From Hygrocybe punicea (Eukaryota; Basidiomycota; Agaricomycetes; Agaricales; Hygrophoraceae): a DNA stretch of 64,000 nt. The notes below the pieces were generated by a model. The model worked only from the letters and a program-made list of their open reading frames with translations. It searched no databases and was not told the origin of the DNA. Every line of letters begins with the position of its first letter. Position 1 is the first letter of the stretch. This document shows positions 9,520 through 20,738 of this stretch, piece after piece. The position numbers and the translations under genes are program-made. The DNA lies in assembly GCA_963556145.1 (NCBI GenBank), contig OY744473.1, forward strand, positions 2,728,001 to 2,792,000, written 5' to 3'.

Positions 9520-12500
9520 TTAAAATTGTGCATACACAAATAGTACAGCATTATTACCATTTCGTGACAATAAATCCATGTTGGAGAAGTTATCCATGTT
9601 TCCTTCATTAATACAAATTGATTTTGTTAACATGCCATCATGAAACCATACCATACCATTAACAAATAAGAGAACAGTAAAATGTGCATGACCAAAGTAC
9701 ACAATTCCTCTCAGTGTATAGGTGGTGAATATCTCATCAATTGACATGTTTATAATTCGACTCACTATTAAATTTTCAATAGAGTCAATTGTAAACATGA
9801 TCAGAGGAGGAATTTTATTGAATGTAATAAATTTTATAACCTCTCCCTGACACAATTGACATTTATGTCGTTGTCTATTGACTATGATTTGAGCAAGATA
9901 TGCTGAGATTGTTCCAGAAAATGAATATGGACAATGAAAAGTAGCATCACATCTATCATTTTCCAGAAGGATTATGTTTTCACAATTTATACATTTAAGA
10001 TAAGATGAAGTCATTGCTTTATTTGGCTTCATTATATAATGAGCTAAATCACTTATGGCAATACCAATTTGACCATAAGGAAATATTTCGGGTTTATCTT
10101 GATGCAATAAATGTCTGATTGTATTTCTAACTGTTTCTAAATCTGTTGTGTTATTCTTTGATCGTTTGAATCCTAAGCTCAAAATCTTTAATATTTCATT
10201 GATGCTGTTGAATCTTTTTTTCCAACTTGATGCATTGTCATTCTATATTGCTAGTAATATTGTAAAGAGTGAATCATAAGCACAGCTCCAATCTTGCGCA
10301 TCCCATATAAACCCTTTTGGTTCATTTAATTCAATAGTACTTGTTTTTTGTCTTTTTTTCACTATGGAAGATGAACTTACAACTTGTTCTAATTTTCGTT
10401 TTTTATTTTGCAATACATTGGCTGTGGAATTCTTATGAGCAACAGTGACTGGAACAGTTCCTTTTGCAGGAACAAAGTTGAGGTTTCTGAAATTTGCCTT
10501 TTGATTTTTGTTCATAGGTTTAATTAATTGCCATGGAGAGGGCTGTGCTGTGTATTGGTTTAGTTGCTCCGTGGCTTTCCATGCAATAGCAGAATGAACA
10601 TGTTTTGGAACATATGACTTTCCTTTCCATCTTCTAAATTGATCAATGATAGAATTTCGTTGATCTCCATTAATATGGCTTGGTAAAAGCCCTTGATATT
10701 TGAGTTTGGTTATTTCATCTAAAATTTCTAATTCTCTGAATTCTTGTCTTAGATATCCAGAAGCACCACCAGTAATTAAATTACCTTAGGATCAAAGCCT
10801 TGAACAATGATGGTTCCTGCAGCAGTTGCACTTCTAGATAAGCAAGTATAATAAGATTGGTGGTTTCTACAACTACTGAGATCAACTACATTGTTAGGAC
10901 GGGTACGCCCTTGACATGCATAATCAGTCATGGCAAAATTAGGGAGTACCAACACTTGTTCTCTTGACAAGGATATCACATCATCATTGGGTAATGAACA
11001 CATAGTGGAAGTGATATGTTTTGTAATTGGCACCACATTTTCAGGAAGGCCATCTATGTATATGTTTTTTGGAGGATTTATTAATCTGACAAATAAAGTG
11101 TCCAGTACAATCTGTTGTTCTGGGCCTGTTGCACTCTGCCAACCTACAACAACCGCCTCAGCTCCTTTGGTAATGCAGCACTCTGTTGCATCATTGTTTC
11201 TCAGCATCACTGGCATGCCTATACATAACTCCAATTTTCCTGGTATATGATCCGAGGATGATGCATGTGGTTGGTTCCATAGTAATTTCTGGAGTGAAGG
11301 TTCTAATATTCTTGTGTGTCGAACAGGATCTGCAATTGTTGATCCATAATGAGACTTTCTTTTGTTCTTGAAATTAGTATGATCATTCCATCTGTCTATT
11401 GAATAAAATGATGTTAATAGTCTTTTATTCTCAGCAGCAAAACGTTGGACACCAAGTTCATTGATTTTGTCTTTTTGTGCATTCAATGCAGTAACAACTG
11501 ATACATTCCTGAACTTCTTTTGGGCTAATTTTGGATCATTTGGACCTTTTCCTGCAATAAGAGTACGAAGAAATGCAATATCTTCGGAAGTACATGCTTT
11601 GTATCTCATGTTTTCCAATGCCTGTCTCAGTTGGACATCTTCTTTTGACTGATTGGTTTGTCTCATATTTTCACGTAATATCACAACCGTTGTAATCTGA
11701 TGCCAAAGAGCTTTGCCTATGGCAGCTTCCTGATTTGCTATAGTTTGACTGGAATTGATTTGGACTCCAACGGATCCAGAATACAAAGGAGCATCACTCA
11801 TAGCTGGTGGAAGTTGGGCAAAATCCCCAGCAAATATCATATTAATGCCACCAAAGGGTTCATCATAAATGGCACGTGCTTTTGCACATTGAGCACTGAT
11901 TTTATACATATCTCTGCAGGATAACATTGATACTTCATCAATGAAAATGTAATCCACACCATCAAGATTGGCACGGACTTGTGCAAGGGAACGAGATGAT
12001 CCTCCGTGATTAATTCCAAGAATGGAGTGATATGTAGATCCATTTACAAGGGCAGCAGTACCACCAGTTGGAGCAAGAACCAAAAACCGATGACTCTGAT
12101 TGTGTTTACCAAAAAAACAAATCAATGCTTTGATTACTTGTGATTTTCCCGTGCCTGCCATACCACCAAGATACATGCGTAGCTTCTCTGAACTGTTAAT
12201 CAAGGTAGAGTGATTGGCAATGATATGAAATGCTCTTTTTTGGTCTGTATTCAACTTGAAATCATTGATAGTTATATCAATTAGATGAAGATCAGCTTTG
12301 TTGGCAGGAATAAACATGTGGTGGATGTATGCTGCATCGACTATTTTTACATTATTATATTGAAAATTTGACAATTTAGTTATGGTCCCTGTCTTTGATG
12401 GCAAATTTTTATTTCGTTCTTCAATGATTTCCTTTTTCTTGGCAAGGACCGTGGCTCTCCATAATTTTGCTGATTGTGTTACAGAGGGTTCTACAGGTAT

Positions 12501-15500
12501 TAATGGTCCTATATCTGGGATACCATCAATACAGTTATCAAGCCATCCTGCCCTTTTCATGGTTCTTTCAGCTATTAGCATTTCATCCTTTCTTTTTTTT
12601 CCCTTATAACCAAGTGTCACAAGTAATTCTGTGTCTGTATTTTCATCAAGAGTATCGTTGAAATCATCTCTGTTACATGCTAGTTCAGCATTGTGCATGT
12701 CATCCATTTCATCAAATTTGTTTGAAGTGGTCCATGAATATTTGATATCTTCAGTATTATTCTTTTGACATTTAGCAGAGAAATCATCTCTTGCATCAAG
12801 ACACTCATATCGCAGACCAAAGTATTTCATAATTTCAAGCTGTCTTTTAGAAAACTTATAATTTGTGAAAGCATTGTCCCATGTTTGTAATTTATTTTTG
12901 AGTTCTTTGCCATTTCTCCATGGCTTGAAAAAAGTTAACATTGTACAACAATAATATTCTCGATCACCACGATCAGCCCTTGGTAAATTGTTTGGAATGA
13001 AATTAGGAACTATGAAGGGATCATTTTCTTTCATTTTTGCATGGTGGGTCAGATATTGTGCATGATTGCATTGCAAAGTATAATCTTTTTTATTTTTTGT
13101 CGATATATCCATTTCTATTTCATCAACTTCATCTGATTCATCACCTATGTCTGTGCTTGTATTATCATTCTTGTTTTTTTTATTTAAGCTGTCAGGCTTC
13201 TGAATTTCATCGATTTGCATGAACATATCATCATCACTAACCTCAGACAAGCTATCATCATTAGAATAGTCAATATCAGTATGTTCAATAAAGGTGTCAG
13301 ACACATCATCAAATTCTACCTCATCAAAAAGTTGGCTTTGTGTTGATTCTTTGCTAGTCATTTGGGTTTTTCTTTTTGTACCACTTTTATTTGGTTCCAT
13401 AGTGGCAAGACGTATCCAGTTATACAGTGATACATTATTATACAAAGTCGGTCTGAACATATAATCATTTACTTTGGAAAGTCCTATGTATGATCCATTT
13501 TGTTTACCAATCACAACTTTTTGAGCGTGATTTTCATCTTCACATGTATTAGCAATTTCTTCATCAGACCATGCACTGATGACCTCTTTAACATAAGATC
13601 TCCAAAAGAATGGTACAAATTTATGACTGGCATAGTGATCAGGATTTCCGAGCACGTATAATGAAGCCATTGGAGCACCAATCTCCATTTTGGAGGTGAG
13701 GGAATTGACTATTTGTGTAAATAATTTTCTGACTTTGTTTTTCCTGTTTAAATCTCCACCAATCATTTTGGAATTCCTATCAAAAACACTTTTTATTACT
13801 TCAAAAATGCTATAGGTTTTCAAAGACATCTTTGTAATATAATCTGTTATATATGCAACTATTGCCTTTATAGCAGTACCAGATAACAAACTAGTCACAT
13901 CAGAATTACATCGCAACATATAAGTTACTTCAGGTGTTACTATGTTCATCCAAGGCTCACCATGCTTGAGGTTGAGAGCACCAGTATTAGGTTCTACAAA
14001 GGTTTGGTGAAAGATATCTCTTGGAAATCGTCTTTTACATTCACCTTTAGAGTTAAAACAGTATGGTTTTCTTTTTCCATCGTGTCTGTTATGTAAATTT
14101 AATTGCAATAAAAGAGAATCGACAACCTCTGTGAACTTTTGCCACCATGTTGATCTTTTGTCATGATATTGACAATTAATAGAACATGTATATGAAGGTG
14201 GATCTGGGAGAACACATGTTGGAGGTTGATATTCAGGTATTGCCATCATCTGTTCCATTTTCTGGGATACCTCTTCTTTAGAACCTGTCAAGAATTGTCC
14301 TATACACAAACATTCCAAGTACTCTACTAATCTCTTCTGAAAATCAGAATTTTGATCCATAATTTTGTCACATATTTCCTGAGGTGTAAGGCATCCCTTT
14401 ATCCATAGCAGCATGTGAAGATGCAAGGTAAGACGTCCTTGTTCCTCTACCGTTCCGTAATAACCTGATGTACTTCCATACAGACCAGGATGAGATTCAT
14501 TTATTCCTAATATGTGTTTGATGAACATTTCAGTAGTAAAGTGAAAGAAGTGGGCTCCAGCCACTGGATTATTTGCAATTAGTTTGTAACAATCCTGGGG
14601 TAGACGTAGCTTAGGATAAAACTTTTCTTTGTTGTCAGCATAATATAGGCATAGTGGGTGATTGATGTTTGCAGGTGCAAAAGTGATAAACCAAGTCGGA
14701 GCACCAATATAGGATATCAGAGACTAAATCTCATTTCGCATGTATTTCTTGTTGGTAATTGAACCTTTAACCTGACCAGCTACATGGTCCAAGTCTGAAA
14801 TGAGCTTATAGCATGCTTTTTCCTCAGGTGTTTCCGGTTTTACTCTATCACCTCTGGACAATCTTTTAGAGAGATCATCTAAAACAGCAGTATTGATATT
14901 CATCAAGCGATCTGCAATATCATTGAAATTATGTTTGTTAGTCAACAAATATCCACCTGTTGTACTGTCTTTAATCTGTTCCTGATTGAATGCAATCAGT
15001 GGAAAATAGGGATCAGTTTGAAATCTTTTGTCATGGTACATCAGGAGGTGTCTTTTGTGCATCATATCACTAATAATTAAAACATCTTTGTCAACGCTAC
15101 CAATGCCACCCAAGCCATATGGAAAGAGGCAAGGAAACATCATAGGATATAACTGAGGATTATTGAAGAAGGATTCTGGATTTCTAGCATGGCTTATGGC
15201 AAGAACACCACCATGATCATTTATCAAATGTTTTGTCGCTCTAGCTATTAATGCTTTTGGACTTGTAATATCTAGATTATCACCAGTTACCCCACTCACA
15301 ACAAAAGGACAAGGCCCATCTTCCACACCATCTTCCACTTCATTGTCGAATGCACTAGTAGCTTCCGGTTCCTTATTTGTGTCTGCTGGTCGATATGCAA
15401 CCACAACAGGAATTCCATGATCTGGATATTGTTCTAGGTTTTCATAGGAGATGTCTAAATCATAGTAGTCTATGTGGTTCAATTTCAGCCATTCTAAAGC

Positions 15501-16466
15501 TGCAGAAACCCGCTTCCTGCAAACTAATAAAGGTGTTCGCTCCATGTCTTCTGGAGTTGGTCAGGCAGGACCAGTGAAAATGAAAGCTAACACTTCATCA
15601 AGTTCTTTAACTGTTGGAGGTAATCGTTGATATATCTTTGGTGTTGGATTCTGAAACATGCTTTCATTTTATGCATCCCAGATGACACACGTACAATACA
15701 TTTGTTGTGACGAACACAAGCAATCAACAGTTGTTCAGCAAATGTCAGATTTCGAAGTTGTGCAGGAATAGTGCCTATCCAAAGGCCATTTGCTAAAGCA
15801 TATTTGGGAGTTCTACCTTGGTTCAGGCTGACCACACATTGCTTGCATATCCATTTACATGTGTCATCCAGTACTGGACCTTTGATATCCTGTATTGGAT
15901 CAGAACAATGATATCGTTCCTGTCTTGTGATTCCCATATGTTCTCTGATCAATATCTTCAGATTGACCTTTGTTGTAGATAATAAAGACATATTTTTCAA
16001 CAAAACTAATTGACCACACACAGCACAGCCACTTTCCTGGAGGCATTCAGGTGATGAATCTTTACACCAGTTGCGGATTATTGTTTCCTTCAACTCAATA
16101 GATGGCGGAGGAGGAGGAAAGGAATATTTGTCACAATTTGTTTCCTTGTTTTGTTTTACTCCTTGCTCTGGTTTAGTATAACACTGTTCTTTATGGCAAA
16201 AGTGTAATCCGCTTTGCTGTTTTTCCAAATGTGAGGATATCTTGTTGGCCCATTTTATGTATCGCTCTGTACTCGATTTAACATCATGAATATGGAAAAT
16301 AGAAACATGCATTTTACAAGCCGAACATGTATGCTCGGTCAATATGGAAAGTAGATCCTGTCCATGTAACCTTTGCGTTGTTTTTGACAAATATATCTTA
16401 TGTATTGTTGCTATTTCTATAATATTCTTCGCTGTCAATTGTGGGAGATATTCATGTAAAGGCATT
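9520..16466 (-). pseudogene. Nested Helitron Rep-helicase with C-terminal USP-like domain
   Basis: Order on the minus strand: DUF6570-like part (16466-15587; CAVCGQL, CKWICKQC, LANGLWIG); a frameshift near 15640 and an in-frame TGA near 15560; 15545-14724; a TAG where the host has Trp (14724-14726). Then a 1262-aa frame (14564-10776) with HUH LTLHLHMLLW, Y2-type AYITDYITK, a Pif1-like SF1 helicase with Walker A GMAGTGKS and Walker B FIDEVSML, and the C-terminal helicase motif ACQGRT. A 5-bp TAATT duplication shifts the frame at 10776. The tail (10760-10243 and 10182-9520) has WDAQDWSCAYDS, CINC/CQLC pairs and GIVYFGHAHF...VWFHDGM, resembling the Cys box, zinc finger and His box of ubiquitin-specific proteases. 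All RepHel motifs are present but the frame is broken at least five times. Confidence 0.8.
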
Positions 16467-16475
16467 TGGGTGCAG

Positions 16476-19400
16476 GGTGCAGAAAGAGTCAAGAGAAATC
16501 TTCAACCAGCTCATGATGAAATAAACAGTGATGATGAGTTAGATGTCTTGGAATCTGAGCCACAAACCGCAACTCACAAAAAAACTTCGAAATCTAATGT
16601 ACCTACCAGTAATGACTTAAGCATAGAATTTGATGATCTTAACATCAAAGATGATGACAATTTCATAGAATGTGATTCAGAGGATAATTATGATGAGTCT
16701 GATAGCACTGAGTCTGTCCAAGAAGATACCAAGCTTTTCCTGGAAGATCACCCATTGTATGAAACACACTGCATAGAATTCAGTGAAAAGAAGCAGTATG
16801 TTGTTCCAAACTTTGTTGGTGGTTCACTGCCCAGACGTGATAGAGGAGATAGAGAATACTATTGCATCACAATGCTCACTCTGTTCAAACCATGGAGATC
16901 TGGCAATGACCTCAAAAGTAACCTAGAATCATGGGATGAAGCATTCACTGATCATGAATTCACTGACAGGCAATTAGAAATTATGGACAACTTTAATCTG
17001 AGATATGAATGTTTAGATGCTAGAGATGACTATTCTGCTCAGCTTACACAAGGAGCAGTGTTGGATGGTACTTGTCCTCAATTTATGACTTCAGACATGA
17101 TTTCACACTTGGATGATGACAACATTCAAAATGGTGGTGACTTTGGAGATGACAATTATGAGCAGGACAAAAACAACACAGAGTATGGCACTAACAAATA
17201 CTCTGAACTTGGTCAACATGGTAGACTGATCAAAGCTCAAATGGATGCCACTGAAAACATTGTCAGAAACATTGGTTGGCTTGATCCATGTCCAGATGGT
17301 TCTATTACAGTAAATTCTGCTCCACTTGAAGTTGAAATGAATCAACCTGGTACTCAATGGAAACAACTTGTTCAAGAACAGAGACAAGAAATACTAGATG
17401 AGCGTAATCAATATATTCCTGCAAACTCAAAGTCTGTTTCACACAAAACATATGCTGATGCAAATGAAAATGATGTGATGATTGTGGACCAATCATACTT
17501 GATGCAGACTTTCAGAGCTGCAAATGTACAGAGACAACAGCTAATTGATGCTACAGTTAGAAAATTCAGCTTGAACACTGAGCAGAAAAGAGCCTTTAGG
17601 ATTATCGCAAATCATGCTTCATCTCCCAGCAGTGACCAGTTGAAAATGAATATTGCTGGAATGGCTGGCACTCGAAAATCACAAGTCATCAAAGCAGTTG
17701 TTGATTTCTTTGACAATGTACATGAGTCTCACAGATTTGTTATTCTTGGTCCCACTGGTACTTCTGCAGCTCTACAAAATGGCTCAACCTATCACTACTT
17801 CCTGGGCATCAATCCAAACATGTCAAATAGAAATGAAGCAATGGGCATTGCTCAGCTCAAAGGGAGACTAGAAGGAGTTGACTACATTTTCATTGATGAA
17901 GTCTCAATGTTGTCTTGTCATGATCTCTACAAAATCAGTGCTAGACTCACTAAAGCTTTGAACATACATGACATGCCATTTGGTGGAATCAACATGATAT
18001 TTGCTGGAGACTTTGCACAGTTACCACCAGTTGGAGGTGCACCATTGTATAGTGGAACAGTTGGCACTCAGATCACATCAGCATTGACAACACACTCTCA
18101 GGAAACTGCAATTGGAAAAGCACTCTGGCATCAAGTAACCACAGTTGTGATTCTCAGAGAAAACATGAGACAGAGGACCCAAACAGCTGAGGATGCCTTG
18201 TTCAGAACTGCCCTTGTCAACATGCGTTATGGCAAATGTACAGCACAGGATATTCAATTTTTGAGAACCAGAATTGCAGGCAAACGTCCAGACCAGCCCA
18301 ACATTGCCTCCAAAAATTTTAGAAATGTTCCCATCATATGTGGCATTCACTCACAAAAGGATCAGATCAACCAGCTTGGATGTGAAAGATTTGGTTCAGA
18401 TACCAATCAAAACTTGACCAACTTCTTTTCCATTGACAAATGGGGAAAAGACAAGGAGTCTAGTGTGAAAAACAAGTCACAGTCCAAATCTAAAGCAGTA
18501 CATCAATCCAGTGACATAGATTTTGATACACAAAGAGAGATATGGAAAGTGCGACATGCTGCCACTGATAACTTTGCTGGGAAACTCTCCTTATGTCTTG
18601 GCATGCCTGTGATGCTTTGCAACAATGATGCCACTGAGCTCTGCATTACAAAAGGACAAGAGGGATTTGTTGTTGGCTGGCAGTCACTCAAAGCAAGTCA
18701 TGGCAAAAGAGTACTTGACACCCTGTTTGTTGAACTGGACAAACCTCCAAAGCTGATCCAGATTCCAGGACTTCCTGAGAATGTAGTGCCCATTGTAAAA
18801 AACACCAAGACAATTCAGTGTGTATTTCCCAGTGACCTGAATGAATCCATTGAGAGACAACAAGTCTGGGTGCTTCCTAACTTTGCAATGACTGCTCATG
18901 CTGCTCAAGGAAAAACATGTCCATTCAATGTGGTGCATTTAAACAGTTGCTTCAACCACATGTCATATTATTCTTCATTGTCTAGAAGTGCATCTGCTGC
19001 TGGAACTGTTATCATTCAAGGCTTTGACACTAAAGTGATCACTAGAGGTTGTTCTGGATATCTTAGACAAGAATTTAGAGAACTAGAATTGCTTGATGAG
19101 ATTACCAGGATCAGATATGAAGGCACTTTACCTGACCACATTGATGCTGGTACACGCTCTGTTATGCTTCGAAATTTTCAGCAGTGGAAGGGAATTCACT
19201 ATGTTCCTGCCAAAACTGATACTGCTATTAAATGGTCACCAACTGATCCACTACTATTGGCTCATAGAATCCCTGACAGCCCATGGCAATTGGTTGAAAA
19301 AGGCAAAGGCAAACAGAATGCAGCTGTAGTTGCAACTTCATTTGTTCCAGCAAAAGGCTCAGTTGCTATTGGTTCAACCCAAAAACATTCACTTGACACA

Positions 19401-20288
19401 AACAATGAACCAGTAGCTAAAAGGCCTCGGATCACCAAAAACCATGTCAACCAATCATCCACAAGCAAGCAACAGGTCATTAACTCTCCAGCTGGACTTA
19501 TCTGGGATAGAAATGACTACAGCTGTGCATATGACTCATTGTTGGTCATTCTGTTTGAACTGTGAAAAGACAATCATGCAGAGTGGTCTACAGTATTCAG
19601 AAGCATGAATGATCATTTGACCACATTGTCTCATGGTTTTCCACAGGTATTGCACAAAAATGTGGCATTTGAACAGCTCAGAGATCACCTTAGAACTACA
19701 CTGCATAACATGAATCCTACAGACTTTCCTAGAGGCACTGTGGGCATCAGTGTTGCCAATCTGGCTATGGAGTTGTTTAAAGTCAATGATATTGTAGCCT
19801 CTTCTCAACATGAATGTTCTCAATGTGACTTTGCAGAAGAACCTATTGATGACAGACTAGGCTATGTGTTACATGCTGATGACACCATTAAAGAGTCTAC
19901 CATGAAGTGGGTTGATACCTTGTCACAAAAAACCAATAGAAGATGTCCTGATTGCAACAGCAGAATGAAACAACTTGTATTTTATAATGAAGCACCACAC
20001 ATTCTTGTTCTAGAGTATCCATTTAAAAACATTGAAACCAGTCATAGACTAGAATTTGTTTCAGAGACTGGCACAAAGACATTAGAACTTAGAGGCATTG
20101 TATATCATGGTCAATATCATTTCACCTCACGTATTATTACTGCACAGAAACAAGTGTGGTATCATGATGGAATGATTACAGGCAACTCTTGTTCCAGAGA
20201 CACTGTCCTTACACAACTTTCAGACCATGATATCAGACACTGTAAAAATAGAAACCTTGTACTAGCTATTTATGCTCAGAGTCTTTGA
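16476..20288 (+). pseudogene. Helitron Rep-helicase, C-terminal half (Pif1-like helicase, USP-like tail)
   Basis: Continuation of the gene at 5456-9451, starting near KRNLQPAHDEINSDDELD. About 250 residues of nuclease/Y2 region are missing relative to the nested copy. The frame is then open to 19565, with an acidic linker and a Pif1-like helicase. Walker A reads GMAGTRKS (CGA at 17673-17675 where the nested copy has GGA), so ATP hydrolysis is probably lost. Walker B FIDEVSML and AAQGKT follow. The frame ends at TGA 19563-19565 after SCAYDSLLVILFEL, then resumes without shift to 20288. The tail carries CSQC/CPDC pairs and GIVYHGQYHFTSRI...VWYHDGM, like the zinc finger and His box of C19 ubiquitin proteases. 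Bases 20289-20690 are the non-coding 3' leader. Confidence 0.8.
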
Positions 20289-20689
20289 GCATCCTCCTTG
20301 AGGTCAAGCATGGCTTTCTTCATGTGGTAATCTGTTGTGTAGCATTCAAGGTCATTGAGAAGTAGGGTTGAGCAAATGCGAGTTAATTGTCAGCACACTG
20401 TTTGGGGGGCAGTTGTGTTTGGCAGTTGACCTGTTGCTCCCTGAGCAATTGCTTCATGGCTGAGAGTGTTGCATGATGGTGCAACACAGGGGAGATGGCA
20501 GGTAGAGAGGAGGTTGATGAAGACTCAAGACACTCTATGTAGTTGTATTTTATGCTAATTTATGTGTTGCAGAGGTGGGAGGTGGGCTTAGTAGATCAAT
20601 ATGCAATATGCAACACATGCTATGTATCTTATGCCATATGTAACATGCTTTATGCAATTTTCTTAATTCAGCAAAGAAGTGGGGAGGGG

Positions 20690-20738
20690 GAAAAAAGAAC
20701 TCGTTCATGCCATGCGCAGCACTGGCCCACTAAACAAG
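20690..20738 (+). other. 3' terminus of the 16.3-kb Helitron
   Basis: GGGGGAAAAAAGAACTCG, with the inverted match to the 5' tip, followed by the GCCATGCGCAGCACTGGC stem and CCACTAAACAAG, then T. The same end is at 3380-3424 and, with one change, at 53118-53165; sequences diverge immediately after CAAGT in all three. Confidence 0.8.

Larger units (their letters stand above)
9452..16475 (-). mobile_element. Nested Helitron in inverse orientation, 5'-truncated
   Basis: Its 3' end (on the minus strand) is at 9452: hairpin GCCATGCAAAGCAATGGC, then CCACACCCCACTAG, then flanking T. An independent copy of this same end occurs at 26492, which fixes the border. The right border is approximate: coding homology with the host starts at MPLHEYLPQLTAKN (about 16466), but no 5' terminal sequence, leader or N-terminal third is present. 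The element interrupts the related host Helitron inside its nuclease domain. The missing 5' end together with the missing host segment suggests one deletion across the right junction. Confidence 0.75.
4469..20738 (+). mobile_element. 16.3-kb Helitron (Helitron2-like), host of a nested Helitron
   Basis: Begins TACGAGTTCTTTTAATTT and ends CCCACTAAACAAG, flanked by T (4468) and T (20739). It lacks clean TC and CTRR ends. The 5' tip ACGAGTTCTTTT has its inverted partner AAAAGAACTCGT about 45 bp in from the 3' end, followed by a GCCATGC...TGGC hairpin. Such asymmetric inverted repeats, a subterminal hairpin and T/T flanks are the described signature of Helitron2/Helentron elements. It carries the Rep-helicase gene (5456-9451 and about 16476-20288), interrupted by a second Helitron in inverse orientation. 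It sits inside the Plavaka transposase gene. Loss of the Y2 region and P-loop glycine means it cannot now act on its own. Confidence 0.8.
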
